Shown here: piece by piece, positions 55,523 to 63,503 of the stretch | Position numbering within the stretch: position 1 is the first letter of the stretch | Layout: each line of letters begins with the position of its first letter | Origin: Cyclobacterium lianum | GTDB taxonomy: Bacteria > Bacteroidota > Bacteroidia > Cytophagales > Cyclobacteriaceae | Length of the DNA: 64,000 bases | Reading direction: 5' to 3' | Assembly: GCF_900143075.1 (NCBI RefSeq) | Contig: NZ_FRCY01000004.1 | Location: 372,001-436,000 of the forward strand | Program-made: the position numbers and the translations under genes | Notes under the pieces: model-generated | Told to the model about the DNA's origin: nothing | Seen by the model: only the letters and a program-made list of their open reading frames with translations | The model's database searches: none

Positions 55523-56608
55523 ATGGCTAAACTATTGAAACTGAATCAGTTTTTAATGCGCATCAAGGTGTGGGTGCCGGTATTTCTACTATTGGGCTGT
55601 GCTTCAGCTGAGGAGGATCTAAAAGTGAGCTATATGCATAACCCTGCATTGAAAACCATCCACCCCGCTGAGAGCTGGAAAGGCAATCCTGTGGACCAGG
55701 ATGGTAGGTTTCTCAATTTATACCATAAGTTTGATTCCAGCTTTGGTGATCTGTGGAAATGGAAAACCTCAGCAAACCCACAAAAAGAGGAAAAGGAATC
55801 GGAAACGAGGAAACTTGAGGTCAATGAACAGGCCAACATCCCGGAAGATGATGAGGATTATCTCATCTGGCTGGGCCATGCCAGCTTTCTGATACGGATC
55901 AATGGAAAGGTCATGATCACTGACCCGATTTTATTTGATAATTTCTTTCTTAAGAGAGAGAGTCCGCTGCCCTTCCCTGCCGAAGATCTCCCTGCGATAG
56001 ACTACCTGCTGATCTCACATAACCACCGGGACCACTGCGACAAAAAGAGCATCCAATTTTTGTCAGAAAAAAATCCAGGCATGGAAATTTTAACCGGGCT
56101 GAAGCTGGGTAAAGTCATCCGGGATTGGACCCGGGGCCAGGAAATCCAGGAAGCAGGCTGGTACCAACAATACCAAACAGCTGATCTGACCATTACCTAC
56201 CTTCCCAGCCGGCACTGGTCGCGCCGCTGGCTTTGGGATTTAAATGAAAATTTATGGGGAGGTTTCCACATCGCTCATAATGGAAAAACTGTTTATTTTA
56301 TGGGTGATAGTGGTTTTGGGAAGCATTTTGAAGATATCAGGCAGATCATGGGAAATCCTGAGTATTGCCTGATGGGCGTAGGAGCCTATAAACCGGAGTG
56401 GTTCATGTCACAGGCACACATCAGCCCCCAAGATGCGATCGAGGCCTTCAATATACTTGGAGGAAGATACTTTATCCCCATGCATTACGGCACTTTTGAT
56501 CTTTCAGACGAACCGAGAATGGAGCCCTGGGATATATTAAACAGCAATCAAAAGGAAATCAATGGTAACCTTATTGCTCCAGTGCTGGGCAATAATTTGT
56601 TTCAATGA
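55523..56608 (+). CDS. Metallo-beta-lactamase-fold hydrolase, lipoprotein
   Basis: The 361-residue protein has a lipobox (WVPVFLLLGC, C25 or near) and an MBL-fold domain: LIWLGHASFLIRINGKVMITDPIL, the metal motif ISHNHRDHCD, SRHWSRRWLWDLNENLWGGF, YFMGDSGFGKHFEDI and FIPMHYGTFDL. This layout resembles N-acyl-phosphatidylethanolamine phospholipase D-like (UlaG/NAPE-PLD) hydrolases. The substrate is unknown; a membrane lipid is plausible given the anchoring. It ends the run that starts at 54400. Confidence 0.8.
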   Translation: MAKLLKLNQFLMRIKVWVPVFLLLGCASAEEDLKVSYMHNPALKTIHPAESWKGNPVDQDGRFLNLYHKFDSSFGDLWKWKTSANPQKEEKESETRKLEVNEQANIPEDDEDYLIWLGHASFLIRINGKVMITDPILFDNFFLKRESPLPFPAEDLPAIDYLLISHNHRDHCDKKSIQFLSEKNPGMEILTGLKLGKVIRDWTRGQEIQEAGWYQQYQTADLTITYLPSRHWSRRWLWDLNENLWGGFHIAHNGKTVYFMGDSGFGKHFEDIRQIMGNPEYCLMGVGAYKPEWFMSQAHISPQDAIEAFNILGGRYFIPMHYGTFDLSDEPRMEPWDILNSNQKEINGNLIAPVLGNNLFQ

Positions 56609-56754
56609 GATTCTCCCTGTATTTGGAGAGAGGGCTGAAAAAGCAGAACGTAACAATTGTGCGCAAAGAAGCGGAGATGACATCGCTGTCCTCCACCACT
56701 AAGCTATTCACAATTTTTATGGGATTATAGGAATGGCCACCATTGGCCGATGTG

Positions 56755-57213
56755 TTATTTGGCCAGCTTCACATCAATGGCACTCAAGCCCTTCGGTGTC
56801 TTTTCTGTTTCGAAAGTAACCTGGTCATTTTCTCTCACATCGTCCACCAGGCCCTTGACATGGACAAATACACTATCCTGAGATTCCAAATCCTTGATAA
56901 ATCCATAACCTTTGGATTCGTTAAAAAAGGTAACTTTTCCCTTTCTTCTCAGGTCTTCCGGATCTACCGGCGCTTGTTTGGATACACTTACCTCAATATC
57001 CTCCAACTCAATTTTCTTTTTCTTCTGCGTTGGATCGGGTGGTGTAGAGGTAATGTTTCCGTCCTCATCCACGTAGGCAATCATGTCATCAAGATCACCT
57101 CCCTTGTTGGACGAAGATTTTCTGGCTTCCTTCTTTTCTTCCTTCTCTTTCTTCTTCCTTAATCTTTTCTTTTCTTTTTCTTTTTTATTAAAAGTTTCTT
57201 TCGATTTTGCCAT
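56755..57213 (-). CDS. Cold-shock-domain protein with long charged N-terminus
   Basis: The 152-residue protein has an N-terminal region of about 85 residues extremely rich in K, E and R, with TPPDPTQKKKKIELEDIEVS, then a cold-shock domain (RRKGKVTFFNESKGYGFIKDLESQDSVFVHVKGL) containing RNP1 (KGYGFI) and RNP2 (VFVHV). It binds single-stranded nucleic acid. The basic tail may help RNA binding or condensate formation. The domain is ordinary; the tail occurs in many Bacteroidota versions as I remember it. Cold-shock regulation itself is not shown. Confidence 0.85.
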   Translation of the reverse strand: MAKSKETFNKKEKEKKRLRKKKEKEEKKEARKSSSNKGGDLDDMIAYVDEDGNITSTPPDPTQKKKKIELEDIEVSVSKQAPVDPEDLRRKGKVTFFNESKGYGFIKDLESQDSVFVHVKGLVDDVRENDQVTFETEKTPKGLSAIDVKLAK

Positions 57214-57539
57214 AAATTAGATTTTGATGAAACGTAATTTTTGTTTAATGATAACAGCTTGTATCCGCAAAAGGTTGCCCACATGATTGAAACTTCAATC
57301 CTTTTGAAAATTTAAAGAATTGAAGAAAAAAATAAAAAGCAATTCGTATCACAGTTCCGGATAATATGGCTTTATTCATTAAGCAGGTACAAATTTGACT
57401 AAAATAATGGATTATTCCTATCTGAATTCCTGATTAAATTTTGCGAATTAGGGTTTTTATGTGTCTGGCTATGTCTTCAGATTGGCCCACAGCTGGCAGC
57501 ATGTACCCCAGCAGCCACATTTCCGAAAAACGCCCATCC
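57214..57539. other. Intergenic region between the cold-shock gene and the FAD oxidoreductase gene
   Basis: An AT-rich stretch of 326 bases. It would hold a leader and promoter for the cold-shock gene, read on the minus strand, but I could not place a clean TTTG/TAnnTTTG pair. No gene or strong terminator is seen. Confidence 0.5.
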
Positions 57540-59276
57540 TCAGCCGTTACCTTTTTCCGGCCAGGCAGTTTCAACGCCCTGTTCGTGAAGAAAGCTTTGA
57601 AATTCTGCCAGTAATGAGCGGTCGGACCTCACCCTTGCCGGGGCTACCTGCCGGTCAAGAATAAAGGGCACCAGCATGCCTACCGCTTCACCTATACTCC
57701 ACTCTACAGGATGCAGGCGGTAGCAGCCATTCGTAATGTGGGTAGTACCGATGTTTTTATTGGCCGGAAACAGATTTTCTGTCTTCTGGGGGATCAAAGC
57801 ACCAAGCGGTATCTGGAAGGGCAATGAACCAAAATCAATGTAATTGTCTCCTCCGCTGCTGGGGTGCAGGTCTATGTGGTAATAGCCTATCCCCACACTG
57901 TCGAAAAAATGGGCCGATTCCAGCTCAGCTCCCGATAGTCCCGAAACCTGCGCCCTTTGTTCCGCCCCTACATGTTCTTCCAGCACGGTAAAGAGCGGCT
58001 TGATCCTTCTTGATTCTCTCACGTAGGGATACTTTGCCAGGCCGTCCGCCGTACCCATGAGGTCATTCCTCAACCTCAGTCCAGGCCAGCCTTTACCGCC
58101 ATCAGGTCTGGGAGCCTCGGTTTGCAACCAATACAGTAGAGAAAGACTTTGCTGCTTTCCGCCCTGCACATGCCTGTCAAATTCGGAAGCGCTGACATCC
58201 ACGATGTTTCCGGAAACATAGTCGTTCTGTGGCCAGTTGACGATAGTGGCGTCTCCCTGATAAAATTCTTTCTGAAAATTATTCTGATCTAAAATCCTTC
58301 TGTACAACATCAGGTTCAGGCTGTCGCCGGTTTTGAGGCCTTCGGGATGGAATCCCAACTCTTTGGGTTCCAAATTTCGTGGATTGCTATAGTTGAGCTC
58401 CAGCATTTTGCCTGCCCAGGGAGGATTCATTTGTGGTCGGAAATTCCTCCAGTAATCGTATTCCTCTGGTTTGGGAATGGTCCAATCCTCACCTTTCACA
58501 TAATCCATAGCAAAACACACCGTAAAAGCCTGATTGTTATCCGGCCGATGCTCGGTACCTGCATGCAATTCACCGGTAGCCGATTTGGCTTCACTTCCTG
58601 TGACGTAGGCTGTTCCCGTCATCGGCAGCAGTTCACCGAGCTCGGTAGCATCTACAAAGTAATCTGCTTTTAACAGCAACTCGGTTCCGGACTTCAAATC
58701 CTTCGCGGCGAGTTCACTGACCCGGGCTCCATTGACGGTCGCAGCAGTTATTTTGTGTTCCTTCAAGATAAGTACTTTCCGGGCACTCTCGTAGGGTGCA
58801 AACATTTCTTCCAAAACCCTGTGGGCCACCTTGGGTTCATGGCAAAGCCTGGACACGGATCCATTACCAGGATTCAGGCGCTCATTGGCTGCAGCCTGCT
58901 CGGTCAGCGGATAGTGCCGGCGGTAGTAAGCCCGTACTTTTTCCCGAAATTCCCGGTACAGGGCCGGGGCTCCGTGGGTTTCTATCCATTGGTGCTCATC
59001 GGGAGGAACTCCCTGCTGAGAGAGCTGCCCTCCTATCCAATCCGTTTCTTCTGTCACAATTACAGAAAGACCATTTCTCAAGGCAGCAAAGGCTGCCGCG
59101 CAGCCACCCAATCCACCTCCTGCGATCACCAGATCAGCATGTATCATTTTCCCGCTTTCATGCTGCCAAACCTTTCTCTGAGACTCCCTTGCATGTAGCG
59201 GTAAGCCGGTCAGGGAGGTAGAAACGACCGTTCCACCCCCTATCGCCAGCTTTCCAATAAAACTTCTTCTTTTCAT
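57540..59276 (-). CDS. Exported FAD-dependent oxidoreductase
   Basis: The 578-residue protein has a Tat-type signal (MKRRSFIGKLAIGGG), then the dinucleotide motif DLVIAGGGLGGCAAAFAALRNGLSVIVTEETDWIGGQLSQQG, VDATELGELLPMTG and a C-terminal part with IDFGSLPFQIPLGALIP and NKNIGTTHITNGCYRLHPVEWSIGEAVG. It matches the secreted FAD-dependent oxidoreductase family (PF12831) found in glycan loci. The substrate is unknown. It is the last gene of a minus-strand run with an AGE epimerase and a sugar transporter, so a sugar is likely. Confidence 0.85.
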   Translation of the reverse strand: MKRRSFIGKLAIGGGTVVSTSLTGLPLHARESQRKVWQHESGKMIHADLVIAGGGLGGCAAAFAALRNGLSVIVTEETDWIGGQLSQQGVPPDEHQWIETHGAPALYREFREKVRAYYRRHYPLTEQAAANERLNPGNGSVSRLCHEPKVAHRVLEEMFAPYESARKVLILKEHKITAATVNGARVSELAAKDLKSGTELLLKADYFVDATELGELLPMTGTAYVTGSEAKSATGELHAGTEHRPDNNQAFTVCFAMDYVKGEDWTIPKPEEYDYWRNFRPQMNPPWAGKMLELNYSNPRNLEPKELGFHPEGLKTGDSLNLMLYRRILDQNNFQKEFYQGDATIVNWPQNDYVSGNIVDVSASEFDRHVQGGKQQSLSLLYWLQTEAPRPDGGKGWPGLRLRNDLMGTADGLAKYPYVRESRRIKPLFTVLEEHVGAEQRAQVSGLSGAELESAHFFDSVGIGYYHIDLHPSSGGDNYIDFGSLPFQIPLGALIPQKTENLFPANKNIGTTHITNGCYRLHPVEWSIGEAVGMLVPFILDRQVAPARVRSDRSLLAEFQSFLHEQGVETAWPEKGNG

Positions 59277-59312
59277 TTTTTGACACGTTGATAATTAAAC
59301 CACAATATTATT

Positions 59313-60467
59313 CTATAATTTCTCCAGGGTCTTCCACACCTGAAACAATCCCCTCGGCACATGGAAGCATCCTTTCCACTTGCCTCCCTTCAGGGGCAGT
59401 TGTACCTTTCCATACCGATCCAGATATCCGTACCATTCCGCATAATCCGGATCCCTGAAATGCGACCAGGTATACTCATGCACTTTTTCAAACCAATTCA
59501 GGGATTGAAGGTTACCGCTCATTTCATAGGCCTTGGCCAGAAAAACCAGGGTCTCCAGATGCACCCACCACAGTTTTTGATTCCATTCCAGTTTATCGGG
59601 CGGGTATCCTTTACTGTCCAGAAAATAATAAATCCCACCGTAAGGAGGATCCCAGCCATATTCCAAAGTTCGCAGGCCCCGCTCAATGGCTTTGTCTCTC
59701 AACGCTGTGTCGCCATACCGCCTGGCAAGATCCAGCATAAACCACATGGCTTCTATGGCATGACCAGGACTGGTAAGTCTTCCGTCAAATGAATCCGAAA
59801 AGCTACCGTCTTCCAGTACGTTTTCCAGGATCAGACCGGATTCCGGTTGGTAAAAAACCTCCATGACCTCCTCGATTATGTTCCGGGACGTTTCATTTAC
59901 CCTTTCTTCGCCCAACAAATGCTCCAATTCCAGGGTCAGATTACTCAAAATCATCGGCAATGCAAAACTCTTCAGGTTTCTGGTGCCCGGATAAGTTTTG
60001 TTGTACCGGCCTTTCGGATTTGCACTGCGCTGCAGAATATTGTCAAAAGTAGCCAGGGCCAGATCAGCATATTCCTGTACCGGATCAACCCTGTAACAGG
60101 CAGCAAAGGCCATGGCCGCAAAACAGTCCGAAAAGATATTGTAGGGCTGTATGAGTGGATTTCCTTTCTGGTCCAGTGAGAAGTAAAAATTTCCTTCTTT
60201 GTCCTTTGCCTTTTCCTTCAGGAACGAAAGCCCATGGCGGGCCATTTCCAGCCATTCTGCTCTCGCTTCCACTTTGTCGAATAACGTGGCAAACATCCAG
60301 ACCTCTCTTGCCTGCAACCAGACAAATTTGTCGGTATCATATACCTGGCCTTTTCGATCCAGACAGGTAAAATAGCCTCCATATGAACTGTCCTTACTGT
60401 GTTGTAGCCAAAAAGGTATGACGCTTTCCAGCAGTTCTTGTTTGTATGTGTTCAGATATCTCTTCAT
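59313..60467 (-). CDS. AGE-family epimerase/isomerase
   Basis: The 384-residue (alpha/alpha)6-barrel protein has SVIPFWLQHSKDSSYGGYFTCLDRKGQVYDTDKFVWLQAREVWMFATL, PYNIFSDCFAAMAFAACYR, SPGHAIEAMWFMLDLARRYG and WWVHLETLVFLAKAYEM. The family interconverts N-acylglucosamine and N-acylmannosamine, or epimerises mannose or cellobiose. Because its operon has a sugar transporter and the window has a sialidase, a role in sialic acid (ManNAc) breakdown is possible, but no N-acetylneuraminate lyase is present. It lies 11 bases after the transporter gene. Confidence 0.85.
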   Translation of the reverse strand: MKRYLNTYKQELLESVIPFWLQHSKDSSYGGYFTCLDRKGQVYDTDKFVWLQAREVWMFATLFDKVEARAEWLEMARHGLSFLKEKAKDKEGNFYFSLDQKGNPLIQPYNIFSDCFAAMAFAACYRVDPVQEYADLALATFDNILQRSANPKGRYNKTYPGTRNLKSFALPMILSNLTLELEHLLGEERVNETSRNIIEEVMEVFYQPESGLILENVLEDGSFSDSFDGRLTSPGHAIEAMWFMLDLARRYGDTALRDKAIERGLRTLEYGWDPPYGGIYYFLDSKGYPPDKLEWNQKLWWVHLETLVFLAKAYEMSGNLQSLNWFEKVHEYTWSHFRDPDYAEWYGYLDRYGKVQLPLKGGKWKGCFHVPRGLFQVWKTLEKL

Positions 60468-60478
60468 CTCTCAGAATA

Positions 60479-61882
60479 TTATTTCCTTTCTTCTCCCAGC
60501 CAGTAGGCTTCTATTTCTTCCAGACTTCGACCCGCAGTTTCGGGAATTTTTCTCCAGATGATATACATGTAGGGTATACACATGCAGGCGAAAAAAAGAA
60601 AGGTTCCCGATGGACCCAGATTTTCCAGAAACCAGGGTGTGAGCTGTCCTATCAGATATGTTCCCAGCCAAAGCGAGAATCCGGCAATAGACATGGCCAA
60701 TCCCCGGATTTTATTGGGGTACATTTCGGAAAGCAGGACAAATATTACTGCAGAAATAGAAATTGCAGTGCAGAAAATATAAAACAGAAATAGGATAAGC
60801 AGTACAAAGGAGGTCCATCCCAAAGCCTCCCCATAAGAAAAATAAATACTGATGGACAGCAGACTGACGATCATTCCCGAAACGCCAAAATATACCAATT
60901 GCTTTCTGCCCACCTTATCAATAATCAGCAGGGCCAGGACCGTGGTCAACACATTCACCAGCCCCACCATCACCTGATAATAAAGTGCATCCCCACCAGA
61001 AAGACCGCTTTGCTCAAAAATACCAGGTCCGTAATATAGCACCGCATTCACGCCCATAAACTGGCCCAATAGGGCAATAGCCATTCCATAGAGTACGGGT
61101 TTCAATATTTTTGGATTTTTCAGCAGTATCCACGGTGTAGTAGCTGTCCTGGCGGCATTTTCCTGAACTTCAGCAATCTTACTGCGGGCAAGCTCGCCAC
61201 TACCATACAATAGTTGAAAAACACTCTGGGCGGCATCATGTCTCTGGCAGATAACCAGCCACCTGGGACTCTCAGGAATGCCAAACAAAACGACAAGAAA
61301 CAGGACTGAGGGCAATAGCTCCATCCCTAACATACCTCGCCATACTTCCTGTTGAAATACGAGATGCAGCAAGGTATGCTCATTAAAATCCGCTGTAGCG
61401 GACCATTTCAACAACTGGTAATTGACCAGATAAGCACCCAGGAAACCTACCGTAATGGCCAACTGATACAGTGCCACCAAACTTCCCCGGTACCTGGAAG
61501 GTGCTACTTCGGAAATATACATGGGAGATACAATAGAGACCATCCCTATGCCTGCGCCCCCGATGATCCTGTACACCACCAATGCTTCGAAACTCGCGGT
61601 AATGGCGCAGCCCAGGGCCGATACCGCAAACAAAAGCGCTGACAAAAGCATCACTTTTTTCCTTCCTATCTGGTCGGAAAGCTTTCCTGCCACTGCTACG
61701 CCTATTATGGACCCTACAAGTGCGCAGCCTACATACCAGCCCTGCTCAAGTGCGTTCAAATCAAATTGTGCGCCCACCTGGCCGATCGTTCCGGAGATCA
61801 CGGCCGTATCGTAACCAAAAAGAAATCCGCCCACCGCCGCGGTGAGGGAAAGGAACAGGATATAAAGTATTGATTTATTCAT
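60479..61882 (-). CDS. Sugar porter MFS transporter
   Basis: The 467-residue transporter has twelve predicted helices and sugar-porter motifs: GGFLFGYDTAVISG, GKLSDQIGRKKVM, PMYISEVAPSRYRGSLVALYQLAITVG, PESPRWLV, FMGVNAVLYYGPGIF and PETAGRSLEEIEAYW near the end. The family imports monosaccharides by proton symport. I chose ATG 61882; the GTG just before it is an alternative. It is the second gene of the run, 25 bases after menC. Confidence 0.9.
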   Translation of the reverse strand: MNKSILYILFLSLTAAVGGFLFGYDTAVISGTIGQVGAQFDLNALEQGWYVGCALVGSIIGVAVAGKLSDQIGRKKVMLLSALLFAVSALGCAITASFEALVVYRIIGGAGIGMVSIVSPMYISEVAPSRYRGSLVALYQLAITVGFLGAYLVNYQLLKWSATADFNEHTLLHLVFQQEVWRGMLGMELLPSVLFLVVLFGIPESPRWLVICQRHDAAQSVFQLLYGSGELARSKIAEVQENAARTATTPWILLKNPKILKPVLYGMAIALLGQFMGVNAVLYYGPGIFEQSGLSGGDALYYQVMVGLVNVLTTVLALLIIDKVGRKQLVYFGVSGMIVSLLSISIYFSYGEALGWTSFVLLILFLFYIFCTAISISAVIFVLLSEMYPNKIRGLAMSIAGFSLWLGTYLIGQLTPWFLENLGPSGTFLFFACMCIPYMYIIWRKIPETAGRSLEEIEAYWLGEERK

Positions 61883-61907
61883 CACCTAAGAATTTTAACA
61901 AGCAATT

Positions 61908-63017
61908 TCATTCCTTTCCAAAAAAATCAGGAACAGACCATGGTTTTTGTGGGGCATAAATAAGGTTTCCTTTTTCGATGGTAAGGGGTGAGGGAAAATT
62001 GTTGTGATACAACTGACCCGTACCCAAACCCTGCGGCAGCTCCGGCCTCAGGGAGGAGGCCAACTGGGCTATGGCATTGAGACCAATATTGCTCTCCAGG
62101 GCAGATGTCAGCCACCAGGAGATTCCGATGTCCCCGGCAATTTCAATCCATTCCCTGCAAGCAGTTATGCCACCCAGTAAAGAGGGCTTGAGGATCAGAT
62201 AGGAAGGTTTGATCTTGCGGAGCAGGCTTTCTTTTTCCTCTTTACTCCTTATACCGATCAATTCTTCGTCCAGGGCAACAGGAACCGGAGATTGCCTGCA
62301 CAGCTTAGCCATTGCGGCAATATTTCCAACCGGAATTGGCTGTTCGATACTGTGAATGCTGAACTCACTCAGCCTTCTTAATTTCCCGAGAGCTTCCTCC
62401 GGTCCGAAGGCCCCATTTGCATCTACCCGAATGGATACCTGATCTTCCGAATAACGCTCCCGCAAAGTTTTCAGAATGCCACACTCCAGATCAAAATCCA
62501 ATGCGCCTATCTTCATTTTGATACAATCGAATCCAGCGTTCAGCTTTTCGTCGATTTGTTGCTGCATGAATTGCCTGTCACCCATCCAGATCAGACCATT
62601 TATCGGAATGGGTTTCTTACTGTCATAAAATGCGTTGGGGAGCAATCTTTTTTTGCCTCCGTGATGCAAATCCAGTATAGCTGTTTCCAGTCCAAACTGC
62701 AGGCTTGGAAAGGCTATCAATTCAGCAACTGATCCAATCTGCTGCAGCAACGCATCGGTATCCCGGGGAAATGTCAGCGCTTCTACCTTTTTAATGATTT
62801 TGCGGGCTTCCTGAAGGAAGTCTCCTCGATCATCCGGGCTGAGGCCTTTAAGTGGTCCGGCTTCACCCAAACCAATTGCATCAGGAAAAGCATCTGAAAA
62901 TACAGTCAAAATATAGGTGGATTTTTCTTTTAATATCCCTCTACTGGTCCCGGCATCAAATTTAAAATCTAAGGTATAAGGATTGATACGTATGTTAACA
63001 CTAAAATTATTTTCCAT
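61908..63017 (-). CDS. menC: o-Succinylbenzoate synthase-like enolase-superfamily protein
   Basis: The 369-residue enolase-superfamily enzyme has GLGEAGPLKGLSPD, the KxK motif in FDCIKMKIGALDFD, metal ligands in RVDANGAFGP, IHSIEQPI and VALDEELIG, and YLILKPSLLGG, then SALESNIGLNAIAQLASSLRPELPQGLGTG. The last part is typical of OSBS (MenC) in menaquinone synthesis. The dipeptide-epimerase signature at the C-terminal end is absent. It is the first gene of a sugar-related operon, an unusual place for menC, so a changed function cannot be excluded. Confidence 0.75.
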   Translation of the reverse strand: MENNFSVNIRINPYTLDFKFDAGTSRGILKEKSTYILTVFSDAFPDAIGLGEAGPLKGLSPDDRGDFLQEARKIIKKVEALTFPRDTDALLQQIGSVAELIAFPSLQFGLETAILDLHHGGKKRLLPNAFYDSKKPIPINGLIWMGDRQFMQQQIDEKLNAGFDCIKMKIGALDFDLECGILKTLRERYSEDQVSIRVDANGAFGPEEALGKLRRLSEFSIHSIEQPIPVGNIAAMAKLCRQSPVPVALDEELIGIRSKEEKESLLRKIKPSYLILKPSLLGGITACREWIEIAGDIGISWWLTSALESNIGLNAIAQLASSLRPELPQGLGTGQLYHNNFPSPLTIEKGNLIYAPQKPWSVPDFFGKE

Positions 63018-63503
63018 TTTTCTGCTTTGTACTGAGCCATCCGTTTACCGGGTATGCAAAAACTTTTGATATCGCTTATGCAGAAATGATGGGCTGAACG
63101 CGGCGGCCTAGCCTAATCCCCTGAGCTTTCAGCATTTCTGGCCTGGTGCCCGCTTATCACCCCTGCTTTCGGACGGCATGTTTCCAAAGATGGCTATTTT
63201 CCCTGACTTTTGCAGTAAGGTAAACCGAAATTATACCATTAGGTCAATGGGTTTAGGAGCCGAATACAACAGGTCTTCTCTTGAAACCGGATAGTGAAAA
63301 AAATGCTATCTGGAAACATAATGATGGCAGGGACTGAAAAAATTGACTGAAAATATAAAGCCCGGATTCCGGATACAAATAAATAGCCTGTACCCTAACC
63401 GGCTAATACAATTAAGCGGCAAAAGAAAATCAGGCGTAAATTTTCAATTGGAGGGAAAGGGCTATATTTGTGCGGAAATTTAGCACAAACCAATAGACGA
63501 CGG
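63018..63503. other. Intergenic region before the QueA-like gene
   Basis: A stretch of 486 bases between divergent genes with no credible coding frame. Its right end holds a promoter element (63463-63470) and a short hairpin. The left part should contain the minus-strand promoter of the menC run, but I could not place a clear pair of boxes. Confidence 0.5.
63463..63470 (+). promoter_or_regulatory. Minus-7 element for the QueA-like gene, with a hairpin at the predicted transcript start
   Basis: TATATTTG matches TAnnTTTG. Upstream there is only TTTT at 63441-63444, 18 bases away. Directly after, TTTGTGC and GCACAAA (63467-63489) form a perfect seven-pair hairpin around GGAAATTTA, at the place where the mRNA would begin. 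The ATG is at 63504. Confidence 0.45.

Noticed and set aside
56609-56754. Possible small RNA or tRNA between the MBL gene and the cold-shock gene
   Set aside because: Short inverted repeats occur (for example GGCCACCATTGGCC), but there is no cloverleaf or T-loop sequence.
61908-63017. Dipeptide (L-Ala-D/L-Glu) epimerase instead of o-succinylbenzoate synthase
   Set aside because: The C-terminal acidic signature of dipeptide epimerases is missing, and the SALESNIGLNAIAQLA segment fits MenC better.
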